Assembly: GCA_045577595.1 (NCBI GenBank)
Contig: JAZNIR010000073.1
Span: forward strand, 1 to 12,699
Reading direction: 5' to 3'
DNA: 12,699 bases
Source: Scatosoma sp045577595
GTDB lineage: Bacteria; Bacillota; Clostridia; Christensenellales; Borkfalkiaceae
The notes beneath the pieces were generated by a model that saw nothing but the letters and a program-made list of their open reading frames with translations, was not told the DNA's origin and did no database searches. Shown piece by piece: positions 1 to 5,776 of this stretch. Within the stretch, counting starts at the first letter, position 1; every line of letters begins with the position of its first letter. Both the position numbers and the translations under genes were made by a program.

Positions 1-6
1 TGTCAT
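1..6 (-). CDS. Start of an unidentified gene downstream of spo0A (5' fragment)
   Basis: On the minus strand an ATG at 6-4 is followed by one more codon (ACA) before the window ends. A perfect AAGGAG ribosome binding site lies at 19-14, with 7 nt between it and the ATG. This is what a real translation start looks like. It sits 16 nt beyond the spo0A stop codon, so the gene is probably cotranscribed with spo0A. Only Met-Thr can be read, so nothing can be said about function. The alternative is a chance Shine-Dalgarno match, which the spacing and position make less likely. Confidence 0.55.
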
Positions 7-22
7 AAATCAACTCCTTGGC

Positions 23-811
23 TCACAGAACGACATGGCTACGATCCGACTTCATCATATTTTCCAAAATCAATTTATCGGCAACGAGCGCGATAAACTC
101 GCTGTTCGTCGGTTTTTCCGTACCCAAGTATATACGCGCGCCGAATATCGCGTTAATAGCGTCGATTCTTCCCCGATTCCAAGCCACTTCAATCGCGTGG
201 CGAATCGCCCTTTCCACTTTGCTTGCCGTCGTGGAAAATTTCTTTGCTATCGACGGATACAATTCTTTCGTAACGCTGTTGATTATGTACGGGCGTTCTA
301 TCGTCATTTTGATACCTTCCCGCAAATACGCGTAGCCTTTAATATGTGGCGGTATGCCGATAGAAATAAAAATTTCACTGATTTTTTCTTCTACCGTTAC
401 TGCCTTGCGTTTCGTTGCCACGCCGTCTTTTACCGCTTGTCCTTTTTCTTTTACCAATTCGCGTACACGCTCGATAGCCGTTGCAATAGAAAACGGCTTT
501 ACTAAATAATAAGACGCACCGCTTTCCATTGCTTTTTCGATAATCGAATCGTTGGGCAATCCCGTCGCCACGATTTTCGCGTCCACCCACGTCTTTTTCA
601 CCGTGCGAATTACCCCGCAACCGTCCGTTCCCTTCAAAAACATACTTACGATTACCACGTCGGGTTTTAAGCGTAAAATCTCTTTCACCCCTTCGTCGCC
701 GTCGTCCCCTGCGTGCAAAATCGTAAAATCGTCGCTTTCTTCCAAAGCCGTTTTTAATTGTTCTAAAACGGCTGTATTCGATTCTAATAAAATAACCGAA
801 TTCGCTTTCAT
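23..811 (-). CDS. spo0A: Spo0A-family sporulation response regulator with a degenerate receiver
   Basis: Spo0A is the master transcription factor for entry into sporulation and stationary phase; normally a phosphorelay phosphorylates an Asp in its receiver. This 262-residue protein (B. subtilis 267) has a receiver at about 1-120, a Lys-rich linker, and an effector domain at about 135-262. The effector is almost canonical, with motifs such as HIKGYAYLREGI, KKFSTTASKVERAIRHAIEVAW and TNSEFIALVADKL. An ungapped comparison with B. subtilis from residue 1 puts Ser56 (codon 646-644, AGT) at the phosphoacceptor Asp56, and Glu10-Ser11 at Asp10-Asp11. The conserved Thr (T83) and Lys (K105) are kept. 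The start chosen is the ATG at 811: GGAGGA (823-818) lies 6 nt before it, while the ATG at 817 abuts the Shine-Dalgarno sequence with no spacing. A sigma-A-like promoter and a candidate 0A-box lie upstream. Family assignment is secure; loss of phosphorylation is inferred. Confidence 0.95.
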   Translation of the reverse strand: MKANSVILLESNTAVLEQLKTALEESDDFTILHAGDDGDEGVKEILRLKPDVVIVSMFLKGTDGCGVIRTVKKTWVDAKIVATGLPNDSIIEKAMESGASYYLVKPFSIATAIERVRELVKEKGQAVKDGVATKRKAVTVEEKISEIFISIGIPPHIKGYAYLREGIKMTIERPYIINSVTKELYPSIAKKFSTTASKVERAIRHAIEVAWNRGRIDAINAIFGARIYLGTEKPTNSEFIALVADKLILENMMKSDRSHVVL

Positions 812-834
812 AATCATTCCTCCAAAAATAAAAC

Positions 835-863
835 GTACTCGTCAAATCTCGATTGACAAGTAC
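835..863. promoter_or_regulatory. 29-bp dyad at the spo0A transcription start
   Basis: An 11-bp inverted repeat with one G-T position (minus strand GTACTTGTCAA, 7-nt loop, TTGACGAGTAC) begins directly after the -10 box and covers the predicted start site near 857. Each arm contains a NGTCAA core resembling a relaxed 0A-box (consensus TGTCGAA), in opposite orientation. It could be an operator for Spo0A or another repressor, or a partial leader hairpin. The repeat is seen directly; the role is inferred. Confidence 0.5.
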
Positions 864-892
864 ATTATACTACAAATTTTTTATTATGTAAA
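864..892 (-). promoter_or_regulatory. Sigma-A-type promoter of spo0A
   Basis: Reading the minus strand, TTTACA (892-887) and TATAAT (869-864) are separated by 17 nt. That is one mismatch in the -35 and a perfect -10. The start would fall near 857, giving a leader of about 45 nt that ends in GGAGGA and the ATG at 811. No sigma-H-like pair (AGGA with GAAT at suitable spacing) is visible upstream, unlike the sporulation-induced spo0A promoter of Bacillus. Confidence 0.75.
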
Positions 893-896
893 GTAT

Positions 897-958
897 TATT
901 GTACAATATTCAAAATATTTTTACAATAATTGCAAATATTTTAAATAATATTGTAAAA
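897..958. repeat. AT-rich palindrome cluster upstream of the spo0A -35
   Basis: A perfect 12-bp palindrome, TATTGTACAATA, occupies 897-908, five bases upstream of the -35 box and centred near -45. A second inverted repeat has 10-bp arms at 919-928 and 949-958 (TTTTACAATA and its complement) around a 20-nt spacer. Together they hold four copies of the heptamer TATTGTA: plus strand at 897 and 949, minus strand at 902-908 and 922-928. The layout suits a DNA-binding regulator, but the low base complexity means chance is possible. Confidence 0.4.
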
Positions 959-971
959 TAATCGTGAAATT

Positions 972-978
972 TGTCGAA
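972..978 (+). promoter_or_regulatory. Candidate 0A-box (Spo0A binding site)
   Basis: TGTCGAA at 972-978 matches the published 0A-box consensus exactly and sits in the 182-bp non-coding region upstream of spo0A, about 115 bp from the predicted start. The Spo0A DNA-binding domain encoded here is highly conserved, so the same target is plausible and autoregulation is a reasonable inference. A seven-base match in this much sequence can still arise by chance. Confidence 0.45.
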
Positions 979-999
979 AGCGTTCAATAATCAATAAAA

Positions 1000-2574
1000 T
1001 CAATTCGTTTCGTCGATATATTCGTCGTAAGTTACTTGACGGTCGTACGTTTTCACGTCGTTAATTTCGATAATACGGTTGCAAACGGTGTTCATCAATT
1101 CTTGGTCGTGCGAAGTCAACAAGATACAACCGCGATAATTGCTCAAACCGTTGTTAAGCGCCGTAATGGATTCCAAGTCGAGATGGTTGGTCGGTTCGTC
1201 GAAAACGAGAAAGTTTCCCCCTTCAAGCATCATTTTCGCCAACATACAACGCACCTTTTCACCGCCCGACAACACTTTTGCTTTTTTCAACGCTTCTTCG
1301 CCCGAGAAAAGCATTCTGCCAAGCCAACCGCGTAAATATTCTTCGTAATGGTCGTTGGAATATTGCGAAAGCCATTCTACGAGATTTAAATCGCAGTCTT
1401 GGAAATATTCGTTGTTGTTTTGCGGGAAATAGGAAAAAGAAATCGTTTTACCCCATTTTACCGTACCGCTATCCGGTTGTTCTTTACCCGTTAAAATATC
1501 GTAAAGCATCGTAAGCGTGGTGCTTTTATCCGACACGATACCGATTTTTTCATTTTTTTGCACGGTGAACGAAAGGTTTTTAAAATACCCTTCTTTCGTT
1601 AAATCTTCCACCATTAAAATATCGTTGCCGATATCCTTTTCAAATTTGAAATCTATATACGGATATTTACGCAAAGACGGTTTGAAATCGTTGATAGTAA
1701 GTTTTTCAAGTTCTTTCTTTCTCGACGTTGCTTGACGGGATTTCGAAGCGTTTGCAGCGAAACGGGCGATAAATTCTTGCAATTCTTTCGCGCGTTGTTC
1801 GGCTTTTTTATTTTGCTCCTTTTGTTGACGGGCAAGAAGTTGACTGGTTTGATACCAAAAATCGTAGTTGCCCACGTACATATTGATTTTTCCAAAGTCT
1901 ACGTCGCAAATATTCGTACACACCTTATTTAAGAAGTGGCGGTTGTGCGAAACGATAATAATCGTGTTTTCAAAATCCATTAAATAATTTTCCAACCAAC
2001 GCACCGTTTTGATATCGAGATTGTTGGTAGGTTCGTCGAGAAGTAATACGTCGGGGTCGCCGAAAAGCGCTTGGGCAAGCAAAACGCGCACCTTTTGTTT
2101 CGCGTCTAAATCGCTCATAAGCGCGTAATGCCATTCTTCCCCGATTTCCAACGCGTTGAGAAGTTGTCCCGCTTGATATTCTGCGTCGTAACCGTTCATT
2201 TCGGCAAATTCGCTTTCCAATTCCGCCGCGCGAATCCCGTCTTCTTCCGAAAAATCGGGCTTTGCGTACAAAGCGTCCTTTTCGTCCATTACACTGACCA
2301 ATTTTTTATAACCCAACATAACCGTACGCAACACCGTTTCGTCGTCGTACATATTTTGGTTTTGTTGTAAAACGGACATACGCTCGTTTTTATCCAACGA
2401 TACGAAACCTTTTTGCGGTTCGATTTCCCCCGAAAGCACTTTTAAAAAGGTGGATTTACCCGCGCCGTTTGCGCCGATAATCCCGTAACAATTCCCCTTT
2501 GTAAACTTTAAATTTACGTCTTCAAACAATTTTTTACTGCCGTATTGCAAAGAAACGCCCGTAACTTGTAACAT
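1000..2574 (-). CDS. ABC-F family ATPase, YkpA/YbiT type
   Basis: ABC-F proteins are cytosolic twin-ATPase factors without membrane domains that act at the ribosome, assisting translation or in some cases protecting against antibiotics. This one has 524 residues. NBD1 carries Walker A GANGAGKST (34-42), a degenerate signature LDAKQK (156-161) and Walker B VLLLDE (176-181). A charged linker containing NASKSRQATSRKK (275-287) precedes NBD2. NBD2 has no recognisable Walker A (VSDKSTTLT, 347-355, with Leu354 at the Lys position) but has a normal LSGGEK (435-440) and a Walker B followed by DEPTNHLD. Overall similarity points to the YkpA/YbiT subgroup rather than to a known resistance subgroup. The start at 2574 is supported by AGAGG 7 nt upstream, and a promoter lies at 2604-2632. 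No clear intrinsic terminator follows; the 3' flank is AT-only repeat sequence before spo0A. Confidence 0.93.
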   Translation of the reverse strand: MLQVTGVSLQYGSKKLFEDVNLKFTKGNCYGIIGANGAGKSTFLKVLSGEIEPQKGFVSLDKNERMSVLQQNQNMYDDETVLRTVMLGYKKLVSVMDEKDALYAKPDFSEEDGIRAAELESEFAEMNGYDAEYQAGQLLNALEIGEEWHYALMSDLDAKQKVRVLLAQALFGDPDVLLLDEPTNNLDIKTVRWLENYLMDFENTIIIVSHNRHFLNKVCTNICDVDFGKINMYVGNYDFWYQTSQLLARQQKEQNKKAEQRAKELQEFIARFAANASKSRQATSRKKELEKLTINDFKPSLRKYPYIDFKFEKDIGNDILMVEDLTKEGYFKNLSFTVQKNEKIGIVSDKSTTLTMLYDILTGKEQPDSGTVKWGKTISFSYFPQNNNEYFQDCDLNLVEWLSQYSNDHYEEYLRGWLGRMLFSGEEALKKAKVLSGGEKVRCMLAKMMLEGGNFLVFDEPTNHLDLESITALNNGLSNYRGCILLTSHDQELMNTVCNRIIEINDVKTYDRQVTYDEYIDETN

Positions 2575-2603
2575 AACCTACCTCTTTCCTTTTATTCTTT
2601 AAA

Positions 2604-2632
2604 ATTATAACATATTACGATTTTTAAAGCAA
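2604..2632 (-). promoter_or_regulatory. Sigma-A-type promoter of the ABC-F gene
   Basis: On the minus strand TTGCTT (2632-2627) and TATAAT (2609-2604) are 17 nt apart, with a perfect -10 and a moderate -35. The start near 2597 would give a short leader of about 22 nt containing AGGAAAGAGG (2590-2581). It lies just beyond the acpP terminator, so the ABC-F gene is an independent unit. Confidence 0.65.
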
Positions 2633-2657
2633 TCGTTTGCGCGCTAAAAACGCGAAG

Positions 2658-2692
2658 AAAAAAGTCCCCAACGTAGTATTTAGGGGACTTTT
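2658..2692 (-). terminator. Rho-independent terminator of acpP
   Basis: A perfect inverted repeat (AAAAGTCCCC at 2660-2669, GGGGACTTTT at 2683-2692) forms a GC-rich stem. In the minus-strand transcript it reads GGGGAC followed by TTTTTT, directly after the acpP stop at 2715. On the plus strand the stem is followed by only TTTT, but no plus-strand gene is present to end there. Confidence 0.85.
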
Positions 2693-2714
2693 ACCGCTTT
2701 TTATTCGCTTTTTC

Positions 2715-2942
2715 TTATTTCGTCAATTTTTCAAGTTCGTTTGCTACGTCGCCAACCGTAATAAGATTTTCCACCTCGTCGTCGGGAATCATAATACCGT
2801 ATTCGTCTTCCAAACGGCTTAAAAGTTCCACTACGTCCAAAGAATCTGCGCCAAGGTCGTCTACGATTTTTGCGTCTGCCGTAACCTTTTCAAGGGGTAA
2901 GTTAAGCGCTTCGGCGAGCATTGCTTGAATTTTTTCTAACAT
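2715..2942 (-). CDS. acpP: Acyl carrier protein
   Basis: AcpP carries growing acyl chains as thioesters on a 4'-phosphopantetheine arm during type II fatty-acid synthesis in the cytosol. The 75-residue acidic helical protein is the usual length and has the modification motif DSL, with Ser34 as the attachment site, in the context DDLGADSLDVVELL. The start at 2942 is supported by GGAGGA (2956-2951) 8 nt upstream. It stands alone: no fab, plsX or acpS gene is next to it, and it has its own promoter (2987-3015) and terminator (2658-2692). The strong signals fit a highly expressed monocistronic gene. A DSL carrier of another pathway is possible in principle, but the sequence looks like primary-metabolism AcpP. 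Confidence 0.95.
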   Translation of the reverse strand: MLEKIQAMLAEALNLPLEKVTADAKIVDDLGADSLDVVELLSRLEDEYGIMIPDDEVENLITVGDVANELEKLTK

Positions 2943-2986
2943 AATAATTATCCTCCGTTTCCAATAAGCTTTTTGCTTACTCTTAT

Positions 2987-3015
2987 ATTTTAGTATAATA
3001 ATGGAAAAAAGTCAA
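2987..3015 (-). promoter_or_regulatory. Sigma-A-type promoter of acpP
   Basis: On the minus strand TTGACT (3015-3010) and TAAAAT (2992-2987) are 17 nt apart, each one base from consensus. The start would be near 2980, about 38 nt before the acpP ATG. The first transcribed bases can form a small 5-bp hairpin (2965-2979). I see no convincing FapR-type operator. Confidence 0.7.
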
Positions 3016-3026
3016 GTATTTTTCCA
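3002..3026. repeat. Inverted repeat over the acpP -35 box
   Basis: TGGAAAAA (3002-3009) and TTTTTCCA (3019-3026) are perfect complements around a 9-nt centre that contains most of the -35 hexamer. It could act as a weak terminator for tex, whose stop codon is at 3036-3038, or as an operator. The stem has only two G-C pairs per arm, so either role is uncertain. Confidence 0.35.
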
Positions 3027-3035
3027 AAAAAAACC

Positions 3036-5213
3036 TTATTTGTCGTCCGTTTTCTTTTTCATCGTTAATCCTATACGGTTTTTCTTTAAATCTACTTCCT
3101 TAATACGAACGGTTACCACTTGCCCCACCTTTAAAATTTCCGACGGGTGTTTTATATAACGTTCGGTAAGCTCGGAAATATGCGCCAAACCGTCTTGATG
3201 TACGCCGATATCAATAAATACGCCGAAATCCACCACGTTTCGCACCGTACCTACGATTTCCATACCCACCTTTAAATCGTTGATGCTCATAACGTCTTTT
3301 CTAAGCGTAGGCGCGGGCAAGCTTTCGCGGATATCTCTACCCGGTTTCATAAGCTCTACGACGATATCGCGTAGCGTAGCCGTATCCAAATCGCTTTCTT
3401 TTGCCACCTTTTCTTCGCCACGCGCCTTTATTTTTAATTGCAAATCGGAAATTTTTCTCGCTTTCACGTCTTCTTTCGTGTAATCGAACAAAGCAAGTAA
3501 TTTTTCCGCTTTTTCGTACGATTCGGGGTGCACCGCCGTATTATCGAGAATATTTTCCCCGCCGTCAATCCGTAAAAAGCCCGCGCATTGGGTGTACGCT
3601 TTTTCGCCGAGTTTCGGCACTTTTAAAAGTTGTTTTCTCGATTTAAACCGTCCGTGCTCTTCACGGTACGCCACGATATTTTTCGCCACCGACGCGTTTA
3701 AACCCGCTACGTATTTCAAAAGCGATACGCTTGCCGTGTTTAAATCCACCCCAACGCTGTTTACGCAATCTTCCAAAACGCCTGCAAGCGCCGAGTCCAA
3801 GCGTTTTTCGTTCATATCGTGTTGATATTGACCAACCCCGATAGATTTCGGGTCGATTTTAATCAATTCCGCAAGCGGGTCTTGTAAACGGCGCGCTATC
3901 GACACGGCGCTTCTTGTCGTAACGTCGTAATCGGGAAATTCTTCCGCCCCCAGCGCGCTTGCCGAATATACGCTTGCGCCTGCTTCGTTGACGATTACGT
4001 ACGAAACTTCTCTGCCCGTTTCCCCTTTGATTTCCTTAATCAGTTCTGCAATAAAAACTTCGCTTTCCTTACTTGCCGTGCCGTTTCCGCAAGAAATTAC
4101 TTCTACGCCGTATTTCGCGATTAACGCCTTTAAAATGACTTTCGATTCGGCAGTTTTGTTTTGCGGGGGCGTGGGAAACACCACCGTTTTATCGAGTACT
4201 TTTCCCGTGCCGTCCACTACGCAAATTTTACAACCCGTACGAAAAGCAGGGTCCCAACCCATCGTGATTTTATCTTTTACGGGCGGTTGCATAAGCAACG
4301 GTTTTAAATTTAGTTCAAACGTTTTAATCGCTTGTTCGCTTGCCGTATCAAACAATTCGCTACGCACTTCCCGTTCGATAGACGGCGCAATCAAACGCGT
4401 ATAACCGTCTTCGCCCGCCGTTTTTACGATTTTCGAACTTTCCCCGCCGTCTTTTAAAAAGTTAGCGCACGCAATACGCTTTGCAAATTCTTCGTCTACT
4501 TCCACCGAAACTTTTAAAAATTCTTCCTTTTCTCCACGATTGAGCGCAAGGATACGGTGGCTTTTAACGCCGGAAATCGGTTCGCGATAGTCCGCGTACA
4601 TACCGTACGTTTTCTTCTCGTCGAGTTCTTCTTTGCCTTTTGCGTACGAAGAAACGATTTCGCCGTGTCGCATATAAAAATTCCTTAATTTTTTACGCGT
4701 CGTCGCGTCGTCGGAAATCATTTCGGCGATAATATCGCTTGCCCCGTCGATAGCGTCTTGCGCCGACGTTACTTCTTCCGTTAGGTATTTTTTCGCTTCC
4801 GTCTGTACGTCAAACGACGGATTTTGCAATAAAATAGCGTCGGCAAACGGTTGTAAGCCTTTTGCGATAGCAACCGACGCGCGCGTTTTTCTCTTTTGTT
4901 TATATGGACGGTAAATATCTTCCACTTCGGTAAGCGTCGTTGCTTTTTTAAGCGCAAGCGTGATTTCTTCCGTCATTTTCCCTTGTTCGACGATGGCTTT
5001 TGCTACTTCTTCTTTTCGTTTTTCAAGATTACGCAAATACGTTAATCTATCGCATAATTCCCGCAAAACTTGGTCGTCGCAAGCGCCCGTCATTTCTTTA
5101 CGGTAACGCGCGATAAAAGGAACGGTGTTCCCTTCGTCCAAAAGCGCGATAATATTTTGCGCGTGTGTTGGCTTTAATTGAAATTCTTCCGTAATCGTTT
5201 GTAAAATATCCAT
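3036..5213 (-). CDS. tex: Tex-family transcription accessory / S1 RNA-binding protein
   Basis: Tex is a cytosolic nucleic-acid-binding protein linked to transcription and gene-expression fitness in many bacteria; its exact biochemical role is unsettled. At 725 residues it matches the usual size (B. subtilis YdcI is about 720). Visible parts in order are an N-terminal helical Tex region with FIARYRKEMTGA near 33-44, a YqgF/RuvC-like fold at about 325-460 starting around the FRTGCKICVVDGTGK segment, a helix-hairpin-helix block at about 489-550 (LNTASVSLLKYVAGL, FKSRKQLLKVPKLG), and a C-terminal S1 domain at 650-720 (GTVRNVVDFGVFIDIG, GLAHISEL). The start at 5213 has an AGGA-type site 6 nt upstream, which is modest. 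It follows the glycosylase gene by 77 nt containing a hairpin, so it may be expressed by readthrough or from a promoter I could not define. Confidence 0.95.
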   Translation of the reverse strand: MDILQTITEEFQLKPTHAQNIIALLDEGNTVPFIARYRKEMTGACDDQVLRELCDRLTYLRNLEKRKEEVAKAIVEQGKMTEEITLALKKATTLTEVEDIYRPYKQKRKTRASVAIAKGLQPFADAILLQNPSFDVQTEAKKYLTEEVTSAQDAIDGASDIIAEMISDDATTRKKLRNFYMRHGEIVSSYAKGKEELDEKKTYGMYADYREPISGVKSHRILALNRGEKEEFLKVSVEVDEEFAKRIACANFLKDGGESSKIVKTAGEDGYTRLIAPSIEREVRSELFDTASEQAIKTFELNLKPLLMQPPVKDKITMGWDPAFRTGCKICVVDGTGKVLDKTVVFPTPPQNKTAESKVILKALIAKYGVEVISCGNGTASKESEVFIAELIKEIKGETGREVSYVIVNEAGASVYSASALGAEEFPDYDVTTRSAVSIARRLQDPLAELIKIDPKSIGVGQYQHDMNEKRLDSALAGVLEDCVNSVGVDLNTASVSLLKYVAGLNASVAKNIVAYREEHGRFKSRKQLLKVPKLGEKAYTQCAGFLRIDGGENILDNTAVHPESYEKAEKLLALFDYTKEDVKARKISDLQLKIKARGEEKVAKESDLDTATLRDIVVELMKPGRDIRESLPAPTLRKDVMSINDLKVGMEIVGTVRNVVDFGVFIDIGVHQDGLAHISELTERYIKHPSEILKVGQVVTVRIKEVDLKKNRIGLTMKKKTDDK

Positions 5214-5242
5214 TTTTCGTCCTACTTCATTTTGTTATTTTT

Positions 5243-5262
5243 AAAGCGCGTAAAAACGCTTT
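5243..5262. repeat. Small GC-containing hairpin between the glycosylase and tex genes
   Basis: AAAGCG (5243-5248) and CGCTTT (5257-5262) form a six-pair stem with an 8-nt loop. The longer T-run follows the stem on the plus strand (TTTTTT), where no gene ends; on the minus strand only three T's follow. It could be a weak or bidirectional attenuator between the glycosylase and tex. Its orientation argues against a strong terminator for the minus-strand operon. Confidence 0.35.
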
Positions 5263-5290
5263 TTTCTCATTTCTTAATATTTCCAACCAT

Positions 5291-5776
5291 TCAAAATACG
5301 TCGTCTAACGCTTTTTTCCATATCCGTTCGTCGTAACGCGGATTGGCAGGGCTTGTCGACGGCATTTTTTCATAGGGAATAGACAAATCGCCGTATTCCC
5401 GACAAAATAAATCGTAGGCAAGTGCGCCGTTGCATAAAATCTTTTGTAAAGGCGCTTTGTTTAAAACCGTTCGTAAATCGACAAGGCGAGCGTTTTTCAC
5501 CGACGAATCCGCCGAGCCGACGATTTCGCAACTTTCCACCATATCCCAAAGCGCCACGCCGTTTTTTAATAAAAACGCGCGTTTTTCTTCCGTTGTTTCG
5601 GGTATTGGAACATTAAAATATCCGCAAATCATTTTCCAAAACCGATTTTGCTTATTCCCGTAATAAAACGCCACTTCCCTACTTTTCACCGACGGGAAAC
5701 TGCCCAAAATAAGCACTTTGCTGTTTTCGTCAAAAACGGGCGGAAAACCGAGCGCCACTTTTTCCATTTTCGTCAT
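5291..5776 (-). CDS. DNA-deoxyinosine glycosylase (uracil-DNA glycosylase superfamily, family 6)
   Basis: Family-6 members of the uracil-DNA glycosylase superfamily remove hypoxanthine, the deamination product of adenine, from DNA, starting base excision repair. The 161-residue protein has the expected compact size. The N-terminal motif is at 22-47 (LILGSFPSVKS, then AFYYGNKQNRFW), and the C-terminal loop PSTSPAN is at 139-145. The first ATG (5776-5774) overlaps the stop of the upstream M16 gene in the arrangement TAATG. No clear ribosome binding site is visible, so translation is probably coupled to the peptidase gene. A second ATG three codons in (MEK) is a possible alternative start. The substrate is inferred from family motifs; some relatives may also act on uracil. 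Confidence 0.87.
   Translation of the reverse strand: MTKMEKVALGFPPVFDENSKVLILGSFPSVKSREVAFYYGNKQNRFWKMICGYFNVPIPETTEEKRAFLLKNGVALWDMVESCEIVGSADSSVKNARLVDLRTVLNKAPLQKILCNGALAYDLFCREYGDLSIPYEKMPSTSPANPRYDERIWKKALDDVF

Noticed and set aside
815..817. ATG at 817 as the spo0A start
   Set aside because: It directly abuts GGAGGA with no spacing. The ATG six bases later has ideal spacing and makes residue numbers coincide with B. subtilis Spo0A.
375..845. 156-residue minus-strand open frame overlapping spo0A
   Set aside because: It overlaps most of spo0A in another frame, is Arg-rich with no domain-like pattern, and spans the spo0A promoter leader. It is a shadow of the real gene.
961..990. Second upstream promoter (TTGAAC with GATTAT, about 18 nt spacing) around the 0A-box
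   Set aside because: Both hexamers match consensus at only four of six positions in AT-rich DNA, too weak to list next to the near-perfect promoter at 864-892.
893..999. Sigma-H promoter for spo0A
   Set aside because: Bacillus spo0A has one, so I looked for AGGA and GAAT at suitable spacing on the minus strand. A GAAT-like core exists near 909-914, but no AGGA element lies upstream.
2993..3015. TATACT as the acpP -10 box
   Set aside because: It lies only 12 nt from the TTGACT -35. TAAAAT at 2992-2987 gives the proper 17-nt spacing and was preferred.
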